This document shows, in pieces, positions 23,352-35,457 of a stretch of 64,000 nucleotides of DNA; position 1 is the stretch's first letter; each line of letters begins with the position of its first letter. The stretch covers positions 310,001 through 374,000 of the forward strand of contig NC_089394.1 of NCBI RefSeq assembly GCF_003171515.1. The letters run 5' to 3'. A model generated the notes under the pieces. The model did not search any database and was not told where the DNA came from. It was given only the letters and a program-made list of their open reading frames with translations. The position numbers and the translations under genes are program-made. The DNA is from Pyrenophora tritici-repentis. Taxonomy: Eukaryota > Ascomycota > Dothideomycetes > Pleosporales > Pleosporaceae.

Positions 23352-24759
23352 ATGTCCTTGAACCCTCCGAACCGCAACTCTGGCCTGAGCCATCTCCATG
23401 CTACCGACACTACGTCCACGCCAAGCCCCACAGAACGACTCGAGTCTGCTCCAGGTCCCTTAAGTGGTCAGGAAGCCTCTCACACTCATCACCACTCGAG
23501 TAAGAGACGACGCTCCTCGAAAACAAAAGTACCCGGAGAGCTCCGCAAGTCCTCATCCACCCCACACATGCGCCACGTACCACTTGGAACTCCTGGCGAG
23601 CTGTCGCCAACAAGTAACAAGCCACGTAATAAACTAGGCTATCACCGAACATCAGTCGCCTGCGGTAAGTGAAGGAACCCATCTTGTTGGAGCTTGTCAT
23701 GTTCAGCCACTGATGCATATGCTATAGGGCACTGTCGACGGAGGAAAATACGATGCCTTTTGGCTCCCGACGATCCTCAGGGTCGATGCTCCAACTGCAT
23801 TCGGTTAAAGAAAGAATGCAACTTCTACCCCGTGGAACACAATCCAGACATGCCGCAGCCTCAAGCCATGTCTTCGAAGCCTAGCAATGCAGTTCAGCCG
23901 GCAACACCAGTGGCGACTTCACCACACAACCCTCTTTCAGCATCTAGCGATGGAATGGGTGAGTTCCGCACACCTCTCTCTGGACCTACCGCGCCATATC
24001 AGAGTTATGGGTACCATGGAGACACCGACAGCGATCCTCACCATGCGCCTACCTCGAATGGCCGTAAGTGCTGTTGGAATCTATGCTTCCCAAATGCTAA
24101 CATGAATAGTACCCGTACAACAACCTCCTTATCCTTTTCCTCCTCCAATAGAAACACAGTGGCCCCCAACAAATGGTTATCTTCCATCATCTACTGTAGC
24201 GGAAAGTCCATCATGGCGACACTCTCCTTCTACAGTAAACTCGGCATACGGCAGTGAATCCAACGTCTCAGGCGGACACACTCCCGCAGCCATGAGCACT
24301 AGCTCGACAATGTCGTATGGCCACCAGGACGGTCACTGGGGTCAACAACCACCTTTCCAGCCACCCGCGAGATCCATGTCTTACGGCAACATTGACAGCC
24401 TTCCACAGCAGTACCCAGGTCAAGGGCTCGGACTTCAACACGAACACTACCGACGGACGTCTCCATTTCCATTTCCGGCTACGATAGACACCAACCCTTC
24501 GACCGTGCACGCGACCACGCTCGGCAGTACCACATCAGCACCCCTTTCGGCACCTGTTGTTCCGAACCACGCTTATTATGCACCGACATGGAACTCGTAC
24601 GATGCCATGCAAAACCACAACCTTCCAATGCCCCCGGGCGCGCGATCGATGAGTGCGCAATGGTACGGAGACGCAGGACAATTGGATCGAGTTCAAGAGG
24701 AGGCTACACCACCAATGGCATACAATCACGCTCTTCCACAGTTCTATTCTGGATCATGA
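23352..24759 (+). CDS. Zn2Cys6 binuclear-cluster transcription factor
   Basis: Exons are 23352-23664, 23728-24063 and 24110-24759, with 63- and 46-bp introns. The product is 432 residues. The zinc cluster lies at residues 104-135 with spacing C-x2-C-x6-C-x10-C-x2-C-x6-C. It is introduced by the conserved LGYHRTSVACGHCRRRKIRC, which intron 1 interrupts, and followed by IRLKKECNFYPV. This cluster belongs to a well-conserved Pezizomycotina subgroup that I cannot name with certainty. The rest is low-complexity, rich in Pro, Ser, Gln and Tyr. No fungal-specific middle homology domain is visible. It is a nuclear DNA-binding regulator of unknown targets. The start is uncertain: in-frame ATG codons also occur at 23268 and farther upstream. 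The gene stands alone in a very long gene-poor region. Confidence 0.9.
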
Positions 24760-27700
24760 GAAGGCAGTAAACCGACGACTTGCTCTTTTGCAAGTGCAGT
24801 CCAGCGATTATAGCTTACTGGGCGGCTCCGTGAAGTTCACACCTAATGGGTTTTCATACAGGCATTTGGGACCGGATTACAAGGTGACATTCGGCAGCGT
24901 TGCGAAACGGGTGTCTGTCACCAAAAAAGGATCATTTCTGGAGTTACAGGGCGCAACATGACTGGATTTTACTACCTTCGGACCGGTACTGTTGCTTTTC
25001 CACGGGGCGAGAGTTTGACTTTTTTTTTCTGCGAGCCATGGGGACTTCAGGAGCATAATCTTTCAAGGCCGATTTGCCATGGGCAATTTCTTTCTCCCCA
25101 TTTCCTGTATATTTTCAATCGGCATCTCCATCCGTTCAAGACTTGTATAAACAGCACGGACTGGACCATGATCTAGACGAGCAGGACGTGAAGCTCGCAG
25201 ATTACACTTGTAGCATATGCGCCGAATATGATACCCACAATTCATGATATTGCTACATGACCATTATCAGGCCTCGGCATGCGGATGACACAAGTTTTCG
25301 GTTGGTCGTTGCGTGGCGACCCCGCAACTGAGATAGGTTTGTTACCCCCATAGTTTCACCGTGGGGACGTCAATGCAAGTTTTGACCTGTCGAAACTGGG
25401 CAAATCCAGCCACAGACTATGTTCCAAGGCTTTTCAGGGCCCTTCCCGACCGCATCGGTTTCCGGATTCCTTAGTCTGGGGAGTGCCCAATGTTCCAGCC
25501 CGCCATGCTGGTCTGCGTCTCTCAGAACAGCGTTCAAAGCTGCAGCTGTCAGTTTCGAGACCCCACACTTTACAAACCTCCACGTGTTCGGCGACAAGTA
25601 AGATTTCATGCACTATTCAATGTTAACTTGACTTCGTATCCTTCGGCCACACGTGTGAATCAATTGGTCTGGCGACCAGAAATATATGACCGTATCTGGT
25701 GTCCGGACCGGGAGGTAACGAATGACATACTTAGTGGTCAATAATACAGGGAGGGCACAGACACGTCGAGATACGGGATCCGGGCTTTCGTTCACGGGCG
25801 CATCTGCATCTACGATCTATAGGCTGTGGAGTTATTACCTCGGTCTCGCGTTGTGCTAAACCTTGCAATTTCATGTGTGCCCAGCAAAGTTTCCATGACG
25901 TTTGAGCTACTGCGTAAGCTGCGTAAGCGATGCGGATATCCCAGTGTCGGAACAAGGTGCTCGCTTCAGTATATTCGACGAGATTGCGCGACGAGAGAGG
26001 CTCAGGCCTCCCCTGGTCGGACTGGCTCAGACTGTCGCGTGCTTCGTATCGTCCGGGCCTCGGTCTTTGATAGATGGCAGTCAGTCCACTTTTGGCACAT
26101 GTCAGTTATTTACGACAGGCGAGAAGGTCGTGCTGAACAAGACATGACCATGTCCTTCAATTCCGGAGGATGAGACATGGTTGCGGAGTGAACGGAAATT
26201 GCTTTTCCCATTTCCCCCGTTCTCATGGACTTGCCTTTTTCCCCGCTACCATACAGCCGGGAAGGAGGCCCGTCGACGTTGGTTCGGAAAGGCCCTTGAT
26301 CCTTTCCGACTAATAATCTTGCCGATCGTACTGGCCTGAATCATGCCGTCGACTATGATAGCCTCGACTGCCATTCCGCTTCGGCGCTGTTACTGGAAAC
26401 GGGCTGGGGTGGGTCGGACACGCCTGTTTCCGACAAAGAGGATGAAAGTGGGCTCAACAACATGGTCTGCAAAGACGTTCACCTTTTTTTTTGCTTATTC
26501 CCAGCAAGCTGCGCTGCAGGATTCGTGCTCCAGGCTAGGGAAGCGGGTCCCACGTCCAGGGTCTGCGTAGAGGACATGCACATGCACATGCGTCAAAATC
26601 ACTAGTTCGCAGCCTGTTGCAGTGGAGCCCGGTGTCGTATGGAGCTGGCCAGACTTGACGTGTTCAGGAGCTCCGTATACTGCTGAGTGAGTGCAAGTTT
26701 GATTGATCCAACACAGCACGGCGTTATTGCACAAGACAGAGTTTGTACAACGACAGGCATGGCACCCTGCAGCCCTATCTCACTACATGACGTTACATGC
26801 GACACAAGTTTGAGTGTCTCTCAAAGGATTCCGAGGGGAACAACTTGTCCAATCGCCCAACTTGCAGGGTTGGAGCACGTCGCTGGTTAGGCGTGCTAAC
26901 AGCGGGTCTTTTGCCTGCATCCACCCTGATCCTCCTCATCTTCGCCGTCCTTCGGTCTGTCCGCACACCATCAGCTTTGTTACCAACCATCCACACCACA
27001 AACACAACCTCACTAGTGCTACGAGGTTGTGCTGTTGCAATGTGACAGCCGGTCGGCACTTGGTCGCTGTAACCGAAGGTTGCAACGGTCCTGGCAACGT
27101 ATTCCTTCGTAAGCTGCAACGCCGAGATGATGAGATGATGCTTGGTATGACCAACATCAGCATCCTCCAACACCCAGGTACAAACGCCTCGAGCTGCCCC
27201 TCGGCCCGTCACTCGAGGAAAAACTCGCTCTGCAAGGCGGCCGACTTGGACCCTGTCAGTCCCGCTCATCCGCCTCCTGTCAGTCGTCATCCAATGCGCA
27301 CCGTACCTCCCGTTCCGCCTGGTCTCTTGACTCCACGATGGAAGCATGGCCCGCCTCGTCTATGATGCAGTCTGCGGACAAGACAACGCATGCGCCATCC
27401 TTGACCACTAGACCAAAACCACTTTCGCCTGAGTCAGAAGATATGCAGCCACCACACTTTCGCTACTCACCCAATCCTCTCCCCATCACCCACAAGACCC
27501 AACCTTTACAAAAGTCAAACACTCTAACCTGCATACACTTTACGCCGCGTGACTTGGACGCAATGCGCTTGCCCTGCACTACGCCGCAGCCTACAGGCGC
27601 AACATTAGCCGTTGGTCTTCATACTTAGATCCGTTCCGGGCAGGTCATCCGAGCTGCGCCGCCATAGTACATGTTTTCACGGTGCATTGGGTAAGCATGT

Positions 27701-29450
27701 CTTTCTGCTCCACCGCAGACGCCATGATGCGCCTGTGGGCAGGTACTCGCTTCTCCACTACAGACGCTCGGGTACGCCGTCGGGCCTTCTGTTTCGCTCG
27801 CGACTTCATCACGCACATGTGCAGCCCTGCACTCCAGCCTGCTGGCTTCACACACGGTCTACTGCGCAAGTTTGCTTCCGCGCGCCAAACGAAGCCTCCC
27901 AGACGTGCGAAGAGTGTCAGGATAGACAGCGTCCGAGTACCTGCATTGTGTGGTTTAGCGTTTTGACACGCCAGCAAGCTTGCAATGATGTGCATACGCC
28001 ATGCCTGGTCCGCGGAGGGGGCAAGTGGAGAGGAGTTGATGCAAGTCATCCGAGATACAGATCGGAGTCGGAGGACGAACATTGCATACAAGCTTTCTTT
28101 GCAACCCTGGCCGACGTCTCTAGAACTTTTATATCGGGGAGCCGGTCCGAATGTTGACTAACCCTGCTATATCTGGTAGAGAACATATCGTCTCAAGCTG
28201 GTCGTCACCTCGCGGACGAAACTCGCATCCAAGGCCTGACCAGGTCCCTTTGCTGGTCGCCTATCTACGCCGATCTCCGCAATCTCACTCAGACTTACCA
28301 CTGACCAGACTGCCCACATTGCGACTTGGCAGATTTGGTGGATAAGAGGATATAGCTTCAGCACATTGCACGCCGAGTCATTGCATCCGCGGATGAGGCT
28401 ATCTCCCGACTATCTACGCCACTGTATCACGGAACCACATCCCACTCGCCTCGCCTCTCTTGAGTGAGGCAATCCACGCTACCGGATCGCATGACGAGAA
28501 AGATAGCTCCAGATCGGTGAAGGAGTGGGAGTTACCGTAAATAGTGGGCATGGACGCTTGTGCAAGACAAGAGAGGGGTCTACATACGAAGCCATGGTGG
28601 CTTGTGCCGGGACTCTGGGTATCCGATACACGCACACGCGTGAAAAAAAAGGGCCATTTCCAAGTGGTCAGAGGCGAAGTAAGTACATCACCTGGACCCA
28701 CTACCAGTCTAGAACGAGGGTAACTCGGCGCAACACTTTATCCTGTTTGGATATCAAATGGTAAAAGTCTGCGTCTCTTCTTCACCGATGACCATGACGC
28801 ATGTCTTGCACTCAACTATCCCAGAACCACTCTCATGCGCTCTCAGTAATTAAGGTTTCGAGCAAGTAAAACGAGTCCTCGCCGAATTTTGCCAAATGAA
28901 ACATGTCAAATACGGATGAGCGTGGGGGTTTGTACATACTCCCGATCTAGTCGCCGACTACTTGTCTCGTCTCTTGAACAAGGGTGAGGTGAGACAGCGG
29001 AGAAAAGGAGATTATACCTACATCTAGACAGCAGCTGGATACCGCATTTAGCCAAAGGAGGTAGAGCAAAAACGAGGTTTTACCTAATACCATCTACCTA
29101 GACATGTCGCTACATACATACATTTACCACCACGACACTTTCGCCGCCAATTACAAATTACATTAGTGACACACACACACACCCATTCCCCCTCCCCCAG
29201 TCATGAAATGGCACACGATAAACATAACAAGGACCTTCTTCAGCCACAGCGACTCAGCTTACAGCCACGTTCTCTACGTTTAAAACAAGCACACCCTTGC
29301 CCTATTATATTGTATACAAGCTACTAGAGACTACACATATGCAATGCAATGTCGTGCAGTATATCACTCGCTTACTTACCCACTGTATTGACTCTTCATC
29401 CCGTTCAGCCACCCGTCTTGAAAAATAAAGTTTTGGATCTTCGCGTATGG
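24760..29450. other. Long gene-poor interval, 4.7 kb
   Basis: This is the convergent 3' flank of the Zn2Cys6 gene. Frames of about 180 codons overlap on both strands at 26793-27365, with another at 27612-28157. They are Cys/Arg/His-rich, lack motifs and look like chance open frames in GC-rich DNA. Short CA-rich tracts occur near 29168-29184. Nothing else is supported. Confidence 0.5.
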
Positions 29451-29628
29451 CACGTGATGCGGGAAGGTAGCACGTGATACAAGAAAGAGCTAGCACGTGA
29501 TACCTACATGTAGCACGTGAAGCAAAAAACTAGCACGTGACATAGAAAGCTAGCACGTGCTACAGCACGCGGAAATCAGCATGTGTTGCCAAGAAACCCC
29601 ATCTCATCACGTGATGGGCTTTCACGTG
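29451..29628. repeat. Array of eight CACGTG palindromes (E-box minisatellite-like)
   Basis: Perfect CACGTG cores occur at 29451, 29471, 29494, 29514, 29534, 29554, 29608 and 29623, with degenerate copies CACGCG at 29566 and CATGTG at 29580. The first six are spaced 20, 23, 20, 20 and 20 bp apart. Most sit in a TAGCACGTGAT-like unit; the last two are TCACGTGA. This is the recognition site of bHLH factors such as Cbf1 and SREBP-type proteins. The array lies 78 bp past the 3' end of the tRNA-Lys gene and 1.4 kb from the 3' end of a bHLH gene. The pattern is seen directly; a regulatory role is inferred. Confidence 0.85.
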
Positions 29629-29682
29629 ACCCACCCAACCTTTTCACACCACCATTCCACGCCAACTACCCAACAAAAGCGC

Positions 29683-29689
29683 AAAAAAA
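29683..29689 (-). terminator. RNA polymerase III terminator of the tRNA-Lys gene
   Basis: Seven A residues on the plus strand read as a T7 run on the minus strand, 17 bases past the mature 3' end of the tRNA. That is the normal Pol III stop signal. Confidence 0.75.
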
Positions 29690-29705
29690 GATGAATGATC
29701 CTCAA

Positions 29706-29814
29706 AGCCCGACGTGGGGGTCGAACCCACAACCTTGAGATGTACACCAATCGCGTTGTTTCAGGACGTGAAGGACTTAAGAGTCTCACGCTCTACCGAT
29801 TGAGCTAGCCGGGC
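29706..29814 (-). tRNA. tRNA-Lys (anticodon CTT) with a 36-nt intron
   Basis: Read on the minus strand, the gene starts GCCCGGC and ends GTCGGGC plus a U discriminator; these arms pair with one G-U. The D-arm/A-box (TAGCTCAATCGGTAGAGC) and T-arm/B-box (GGTTCGACCC) are canonical. The anticodon stem TGAGA/TCTCA encloses a CTCTTAA loop with anticodon CTT. The intron occupies 29742-29777, immediately after position 37 as expected for nuclear tRNA introns. The mature length is 73 nt before CCA addition. Confidence 0.96.
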
Positions 29815-31032
29815 TTGATGGTTTGTGATCAAGCTGATTTGATGGAAGAATAATGTGTTTGTGCAGATAGATACAGAGGCAATAATGGGAGTTTACGTTG
29901 AAACAAGGATGGGTGAGTTTGGTAGCGGGTTTGGTGAGAATTTTCTTGGTTAGTTGGTTGGTCAGGTGGGGTAGAGCGGTAAGGTGGTAAGTGGGGTTTT
30001 GGGATGTGAGACCAAGAAAACTTTTTCCAACCACAACCTAGTTTATTCGTATAGTAACTACGGACATCATTCTGAGCTAACGGAAACGTCACGGAAACAT
30101 CACATTAAACACGCCGAAGTACTTGCGTGTACGGGCATGCAAACAAGCACATGTCGTTCTTCATGTGTTTGCTTTTACCCAATGCCAAGGTCCGGCGTCG
30201 AAGAGGTTGTTGGATTCATGCAAGGGGCTTGATTGAGCCTGTGTGTGTGTGTCGGTGCGTCGTTGTTGTTGAGGCATTTTGACGTCTCCGCGCTCGCTGG
30301 GAGGAGCTGAGATAACATAACACATGCTGAGTGGTCAGCCGCGCGATGTTGCTATTGACACGATTCATGCGGCTTCTTTTTCTCTTGTAGGCTTTTTGTT
30401 AACTTGAAAATGGTGGCTGTACATTGCTAATATACTCTGTTTACCCCGGGTATCGACCGGTAAGCTTTGGAGACTACAATAGGGCATATGCTGGATATGC
30501 ACGGTTGTCATTGTGTACCAAAGTTGTACAAATCGTCGATTTGCCTGCTTTTAAAACAGGGTGTGCATGCACCAACTTTGGGGATGCGGGATCTGGTGTA
30601 GTTGCGCAAGAGTTGTCCACGTTCTAGGATCTTCCACGTTCATGTCGTGTTTATTGTAGAGGTTTTCTTTGAAATCTCCGCGCTGATTGTATGCATCACA
30701 TCGACGATTTGCCGAGCTTTCATGAAGTTTATTGATACACGGGATTCCCTATTTGTCGTGTCTACTGTACAATTTCCATAAAATTCATCGGTGTTATTAG
30801 GCTGCCTGTCATGTAGCGAGCGCGGGGTATCGTAACGGTCGTAATAGTAGTACGAGGGGTATAATATACATGTTCTATAGCCATTAAAAAGGCAATCTCA
30901 GGGTGTACAAGCTCAAACCAATGCGCCCATGTCCGTATGTATCTTCATTAATCATCCATCTCTTGCTTTTGCAGTCTGTGTAGGCACCACTATGAACCTC
31001 ATTCATCCAGCGCTTCACGCAGACCAGTCTGC
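29815..31032. other. Intergenic region, 1.2 kb
   Basis: This runs from the tRNA-Lys 5' end to the bHLH stop codon. A/T-rich stretches lie close to both genes. No gene, RNA or repeat is supported; the distal part is probably the bHLH 3' UTR. Confidence 0.5.
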
Positions 31033-31947
31033 TTATACGTGTTTGAAGAACTCCAATGATCCATCTCTTCTCTCCCAGTTCCCCTCCATTCCACCTCTTG
31101 ATTGACATCTCAGTCTTTCATTCTCTCCCTTCAACAACTCGTTCTCCTTCTCTATACTTTGAATGTACTCGATAGCAGACGCCAGAATCATCGCTTTACT
31201 TGGCTTGGGCTGCGCCATGTGGCCGGGCTCATCGCGTTGCCTCAGAATCGGAACTGCGTTTCGCAATCTCTCTAGTTCTGCATTGAGACCTTCTCGGTAC
31301 TTTCGCTCGACCTGGTTGTGCGGCAGGCGCTTTGTGCGTTGGCTCTTCGCTGATGGGGATGTTACTAGTTGAGAATCGGTACTTCTGCGGTCCATTTTCG
31401 GTCGACCCCGCTTCCTCGTGGGGCGTTTGGGGGTCGACGACTCAGATTCCGAAGCTGGTGATGATGGGGATTCGCGCTTTAGCATGTGGGGCGATAGAGA
31501 TGGGGAAGCTTGCTGTGTTGCGTCATCGCAAAAGGATGATGTTTGTGATATAGTCGTCGTCGTTGGAGAGAAACATGCCGGCTCGCTTGCAACGACATGT
31601 GCCCCTGTATGATGCGTAAAGAAAGCACCTGGGGGCTGGTCGAATGGTTCAAGCTCAATTGGATTGAAGGTTTGCGCCAATTGCTGACTGCTGTTCGTTG
31701 AGGTGCCGGTAACCGGTAATGTCGAATTCGGCCTCAATGATTTCGATGGCACAGCGGACGACATTTCTACAGGTGTGACTGGTTGCTCAAAGAACGAATC
31801 ATTGTCGAAGAAGGAAGTCAGAGAGTAGTCGGGGGTTGAGTCGAAGACTTCGTTGAGGTATGGATTGTCGAAGTAATTGGAGTACGGCATGTTGTTTCTT
31901 CGTGGAGATTGGTCCGCCTTCCCTTGGATATTGCTTGGGAAGTTCAT
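31033..31947 (-). CDS. bHLH transcription factor with an AT-hook
   Basis: This is a single-exon gene of 304 residues from ATG 31947; a further in-frame ATG (MPYSNYFDN) begins about 20 codons on. The N-terminal 170 residues are acidic and Ser/Thr/Pro-rich with Phe/Asp clusters (SLTSFFDNDSFFEQP), like an activation domain. An AT-hook (RKRGRPKMD) follows. The basic helix-loop-helix is near residues 207-273: KRLPHNQVERKYREGLNAEL is the basic region and helix 1, and KPSKAMILASAIEYIQSIEK is helix 2, with a leucine-containing extension (NELLKGENERL). The H..E..R pattern (HNQVERKYR) predicts binding to CACGTG or CANNTG sites. SREBP-like and DevR-type fungal bHLH proteins share this helix; I cannot choose between them. 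Confidence 0.92.
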   Translation of the reverse strand: MNFPSNIQGKADQSPRRNNMPYSNYFDNPYLNEVFDSTPDYSLTSFFDNDSFFEQPVTPVEMSSAVPSKSLRPNSTLPVTGTSTNSSQQLAQTFNPIELEPFDQPPGAFFTHHTGAHVVASEPACFSPTTTTISQTSSFCDDATQQASPSLSPHMLKRESPSSPASESESSTPKRPTRKRGRPKMDRRSTDSQLVTSPSAKSQRTKRLPHNQVERKYREGLNAELERLRNAVPILRQRDEPGHMAQPKPSKAMILASAIEYIQSIEKENELLKGENERLRCQSRGGMEGNWERRDGSLEFFKHV

Positions 31948-33206
31948 CAAGACTTGGTTGTATAAAGTCTAGGTATGTGGTGCCGGAAGGAATTCGAAGT
32001 TTGTTCGGAGTTATGGTGGTTGTTGGTAGACGGAGGCTCGATGGGCTGTGACAAAGTATACCACGCTCCAAATGACGATGCTTTTAATTGATGTAGCCGC
32101 CAGGACGTAATGGTATCGACGATTCCAGAAGTGCACAGCCTGGGGAGTAGCTAATAGCACCTTGTGACTTGCGCGATGCACATCCTAGACCAGTCAGCTC
32201 CCGGTGTAGTGGTTCAGTCAGGTGAAGATGCTTGAAGGGGCTGTACGGCAAACCCAAATCGTAAGTTGTGTGTGGATCCTTGCTTCTTTCCTGGATTACT
32301 ATTGGAACGGCGAAGCTATCCTTCGCTTCCGAACACTTGACTAAAACCTGTAGTGCTTGATCATAACTCAAGATTTACGATGAATGCGTGTGTCGAACGA
32401 TTCACGCCTTACCGGCACAGTCCGGTGGGGGCAGCATCTCGGGCATTGCCGTGAACCTAAGTTCCGTCGTGCCGAAGTTCGGATGCTGTGACACATACTC
32501 TGGGTCCGAGATGCCGATGCGAGTTTCTATTTCAGGCCTTATTGGACTGTAAAGAGTATAGCATATACGCATACCTTGTTTGCTTTGAGCGAACTAATAC
32601 TGATAAACGTCAACTTCCACAAACAGCTTTGTTCCCGTTGTCAACAGAAATGAAAACTGTGTCCGATCTGAAAGCGTTTACCATCGTTCCCGCTAGTCTC
32701 ACAAGTTTAGGAGATTACTTGGTTCTGGCAAAAAATTGTACTCGTCTTAGGATCGATGATCCCTTTGCCTATAGGCGAGGCGGTGTTGTGCGGGATCAAC
32801 TCGTGATAGTGGCGTGACACTGGCCCGACAGGGTCTACTGGGATAGTCTCTTGAGCGTCCAAGAAAACCCATCAGAGCTCTTGACCATCACAATTTTAGT
32901 TCATATGTCTGACTTTGTCATCTCTTAGGTTTAGTTCTCTTGTCATGGTGATAGTCAGAAGACGTTGAGGAGAGAACGATGGTGCCTCGGCGGTGTAAGG
33001 AAGCAGCTTGTCGTACATGCGAACCTTCGGCGACCACAACTCAGCTTCTCAATCGGCGATGGATTCAGCAGGCTCCATAGATGGGACATTGGCATGTTTC
33101 TTGTGTTGGTCGACGGTATCTGAACGCTCTCAGGGTAACACGTCGTGACCCCACTACCCCTCATCGATTCAGACGCCACAGCCTCGCTGCAAACTTCACA
33201 TCCAAC
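31948..33206. promoter_or_regulatory. Divergent intergenic region between the bHLH and phosphoesterase genes
   Basis: These 1.26 kb hold the promoters of two divergently transcribed genes. A TATA-like TTTATAC lies on the minus strand about 25 bp upstream of the bHLH ATG. Small frames at 32084-32371 and 32488-32817 have no motif and are not called. Confidence 0.5.
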
Positions 33207-34251
33207 ATGTCAACAACATCCACTTCACTAAAGTCCGCTCGTGTGAAGACTCGGTTCCTCATCATCTCTGACACTCATTCTGCTTCTCCTTCCGACAATG
33301 GCACGAACAATGACGTATCGTTCCGACCACCACTACCAAAAGCGGACGTGCTACTCCATTGCGGCGACCTGACTATGATCGGTCACCTGGACGAATATGA
33401 GACAACCCTCAACATGCTGGAGAGCATCGATGCGGATTTGAAACTTGTTATAGCTGGCAATCACGATATAACCCTCGACGAAGAGTACTACGTCAGAAAA
33501 GGCCCACACATGCATAGAAGCGGATATGATAGGGGCCTGCCAGCAAAAGCGAGAAATATGTGGACGGGCGAACGAGCTAAGAAAGCCGGTGTAACATACT
33601 TGGACGAAGGAACACACCAATTTGCGCTACAGAATGGAGCGAATCTGCGGGTATGTGATTCTACAGTGACCCAAAACTCTCATAGCTAACATGTCCAAGG
33701 TTTACGCATCTCCATACCAGCCAGAGTTTTGCGACTTCGCGTTTCCCTACTTCCGAAATCAAGACCGCTTCAACCCTCCCCACCAGTGTACGCCTTATAC
33801 CGTCCCCATCGCCGATAATCCTGTCCCAGATTTCCCCAACATTGACGTTATGATGACCCACGGGCCGCCCATGGGAGTCTTGGACGAGACTGATAGGGGT
33901 GAACACGTTGGTTGCGAACATCTACTACGTGCTGCTCGACGCTGCAAGCCAAGACTATACTGTTTCGGACACATACATGAAGGGTGGGGTGCGCAAAGAG
34001 TGCAATGGAACAATAGTGACGAGTTGGACGTCAAGATCGAGGAGCATATAGAAGCTGCTGAGGCTATGCATGTAGACCATGAGACGGCGAAAGAAGGGAG
34101 AGCAGCGAGTGTGAATATCAGTCAGGGTAGCAATACTGCGGTCGAATTCGGAAAACAGACTCTAATGGTCAACGCTAGCATCATGACCGTTCGGTACAAG
34201 CCTTGGAATGCGCCGTGGCTTGTTGATCTGGACCTTGAGGCAGCCAAGTGA
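33207..34251 (+). CDS. Calcineurin-like metallophosphoesterase (MPPED/UPF0046-like)
   Basis: Exons are 33207-33650 and 33700-34251; the 49-bp intron has GTATGT, GCTAAC and AAG. The product is 331 residues. The five metallophosphoesterase motifs appear in order: ISDTH (metal ligands near residues 22 and 24), CGDLT, GNHD, THGPP and GHIHEGWG. This arrangement, with the His-Gly-Pro-Pro and Gly-His-Ile-His-Glu blocks, resembles the MPPED1/MPPED2 and UPF0046 group. Those enzymes hydrolyse phosphodiesters, including cyclic nucleotides, with two metal ions. The substrate here is unknown. A hydrophilic insertion of about 45 residues (DELDVKIEEHIEAAEAMHV...) lies between the last motif and the final strand MVNASIM. 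No signal peptide is present, so it is probably cytosolic. Confidence 0.93.
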
Positions 34252-35457
34252 TTACACCTATTTGCACATATGGAGGTTCGTCTATAAGCACACGAAAAGC
34301 TTCGGGTTCATGGCTTTCTCTATCTGTACAAGCAAGAATCCGGATTCAATGAGCAATGAGCATGGAGCATGGTTGAGGAAAGACGTTTGAGGACTACAAG
34401 TCCGGACAGGGCAATCCTACTCAGTACTCCTTGATTCGATTTCGTGCAGGTCTACGCCTTCCTATACCAGTATTCGGCTTCACACTATCACAGCATCATG
34501 TCCCTTTGTTTCCATCCCTGACATCTGAACGTCGCACCACGTCAAATACATTTAGTTGATTGAGAAAAGGTCCAAACACAATTACGGTTCTCTCCGTCCA
34601 TGGCTCCCGGTGGTGGAATTCTGCATACAGAAGTTTTGACGGACGGAAACGGATTGCGGATCACAGACCGAAAAAGACCGCGAGGATGTCGAAAGACAGA
34701 ATACTAAACTACCAATTAGACATGATCATATACAGTATATCCCAGAGCACACTGTCCGTCAACTTAGCTGAAAGTCACAATCTACCAATACTCGTCATGT
34801 TTGACAGCCTCGAGCTATCCAAGCCGTCGGCCTTTGCTACCCCTAGGAAGAGTAATGCGAGTTGAAAAAGAGGTATATGAAGCAACTATGAGGCTCGGGT
34901 GTTTGGTAAATGCGGTTCTGCTCTCTGTTGTTGTGGTTGTACCACATATGACACTAACTGATAGACACGCCCTCCGCGAGTACATGCATTGCCAAACCAA
35001 AGTATATCTTTACTACTTCAGCCCGGGCAGTATGCACCCGCACCTGGGTGACATGAAATACTTGGCAGCGACAGTATTAGTAAACCCCGCTATCATATCC
35101 CTAATAGACATACCTGGCGCCTACAATAGCTTTTGTATACCATTGTGTCAAGTATTACATGTCACCCAGATGCCCGTGGAATCCTGGGCAGATATCTGTT
35201 CGATCGGTCACGTTGGCGATTTCATTCCCATCATCTTAAAGCGGTTGCAGCCTCGTCACGTCACATAAAGAAACAAGCTATATCAATACTCGAAATCACA
35301 GAAGATACTCAATCAAATTCACTGCAGTATAACTTCAGGCTGATGCATGCCGAGACTTTATATTGTGTCTCATATCCCTTTTTGATCTATTCATTATCTA
35401 CCCAAGATTGTTCTATCACACCTATCATCAAAAAAACCTTTCTCCCCAAGGCGCAAC
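34252..35457. other. Intergenic region, 1.2 kb (convergent)
   Basis: This lies between the stop codons of the phosphoesterase and the CBM18 protein. Open frames here (for example 34801-35268) lack motifs. No RNA gene or repeat is seen. Confidence 0.5.

Noticed and set aside
26793..27365. Opposing frames of about 184 codons on both strands
   Set aside because: Full overlap on both strands, Cys/Arg/His-rich composition, no motif, no splice support. They look like chance open frames in GC-rich DNA.
27612..28157. 181-codon plus-strand frame
   Set aside because: No recognisable domain or signal peptide, and unusual composition; opposing frames are equally open.
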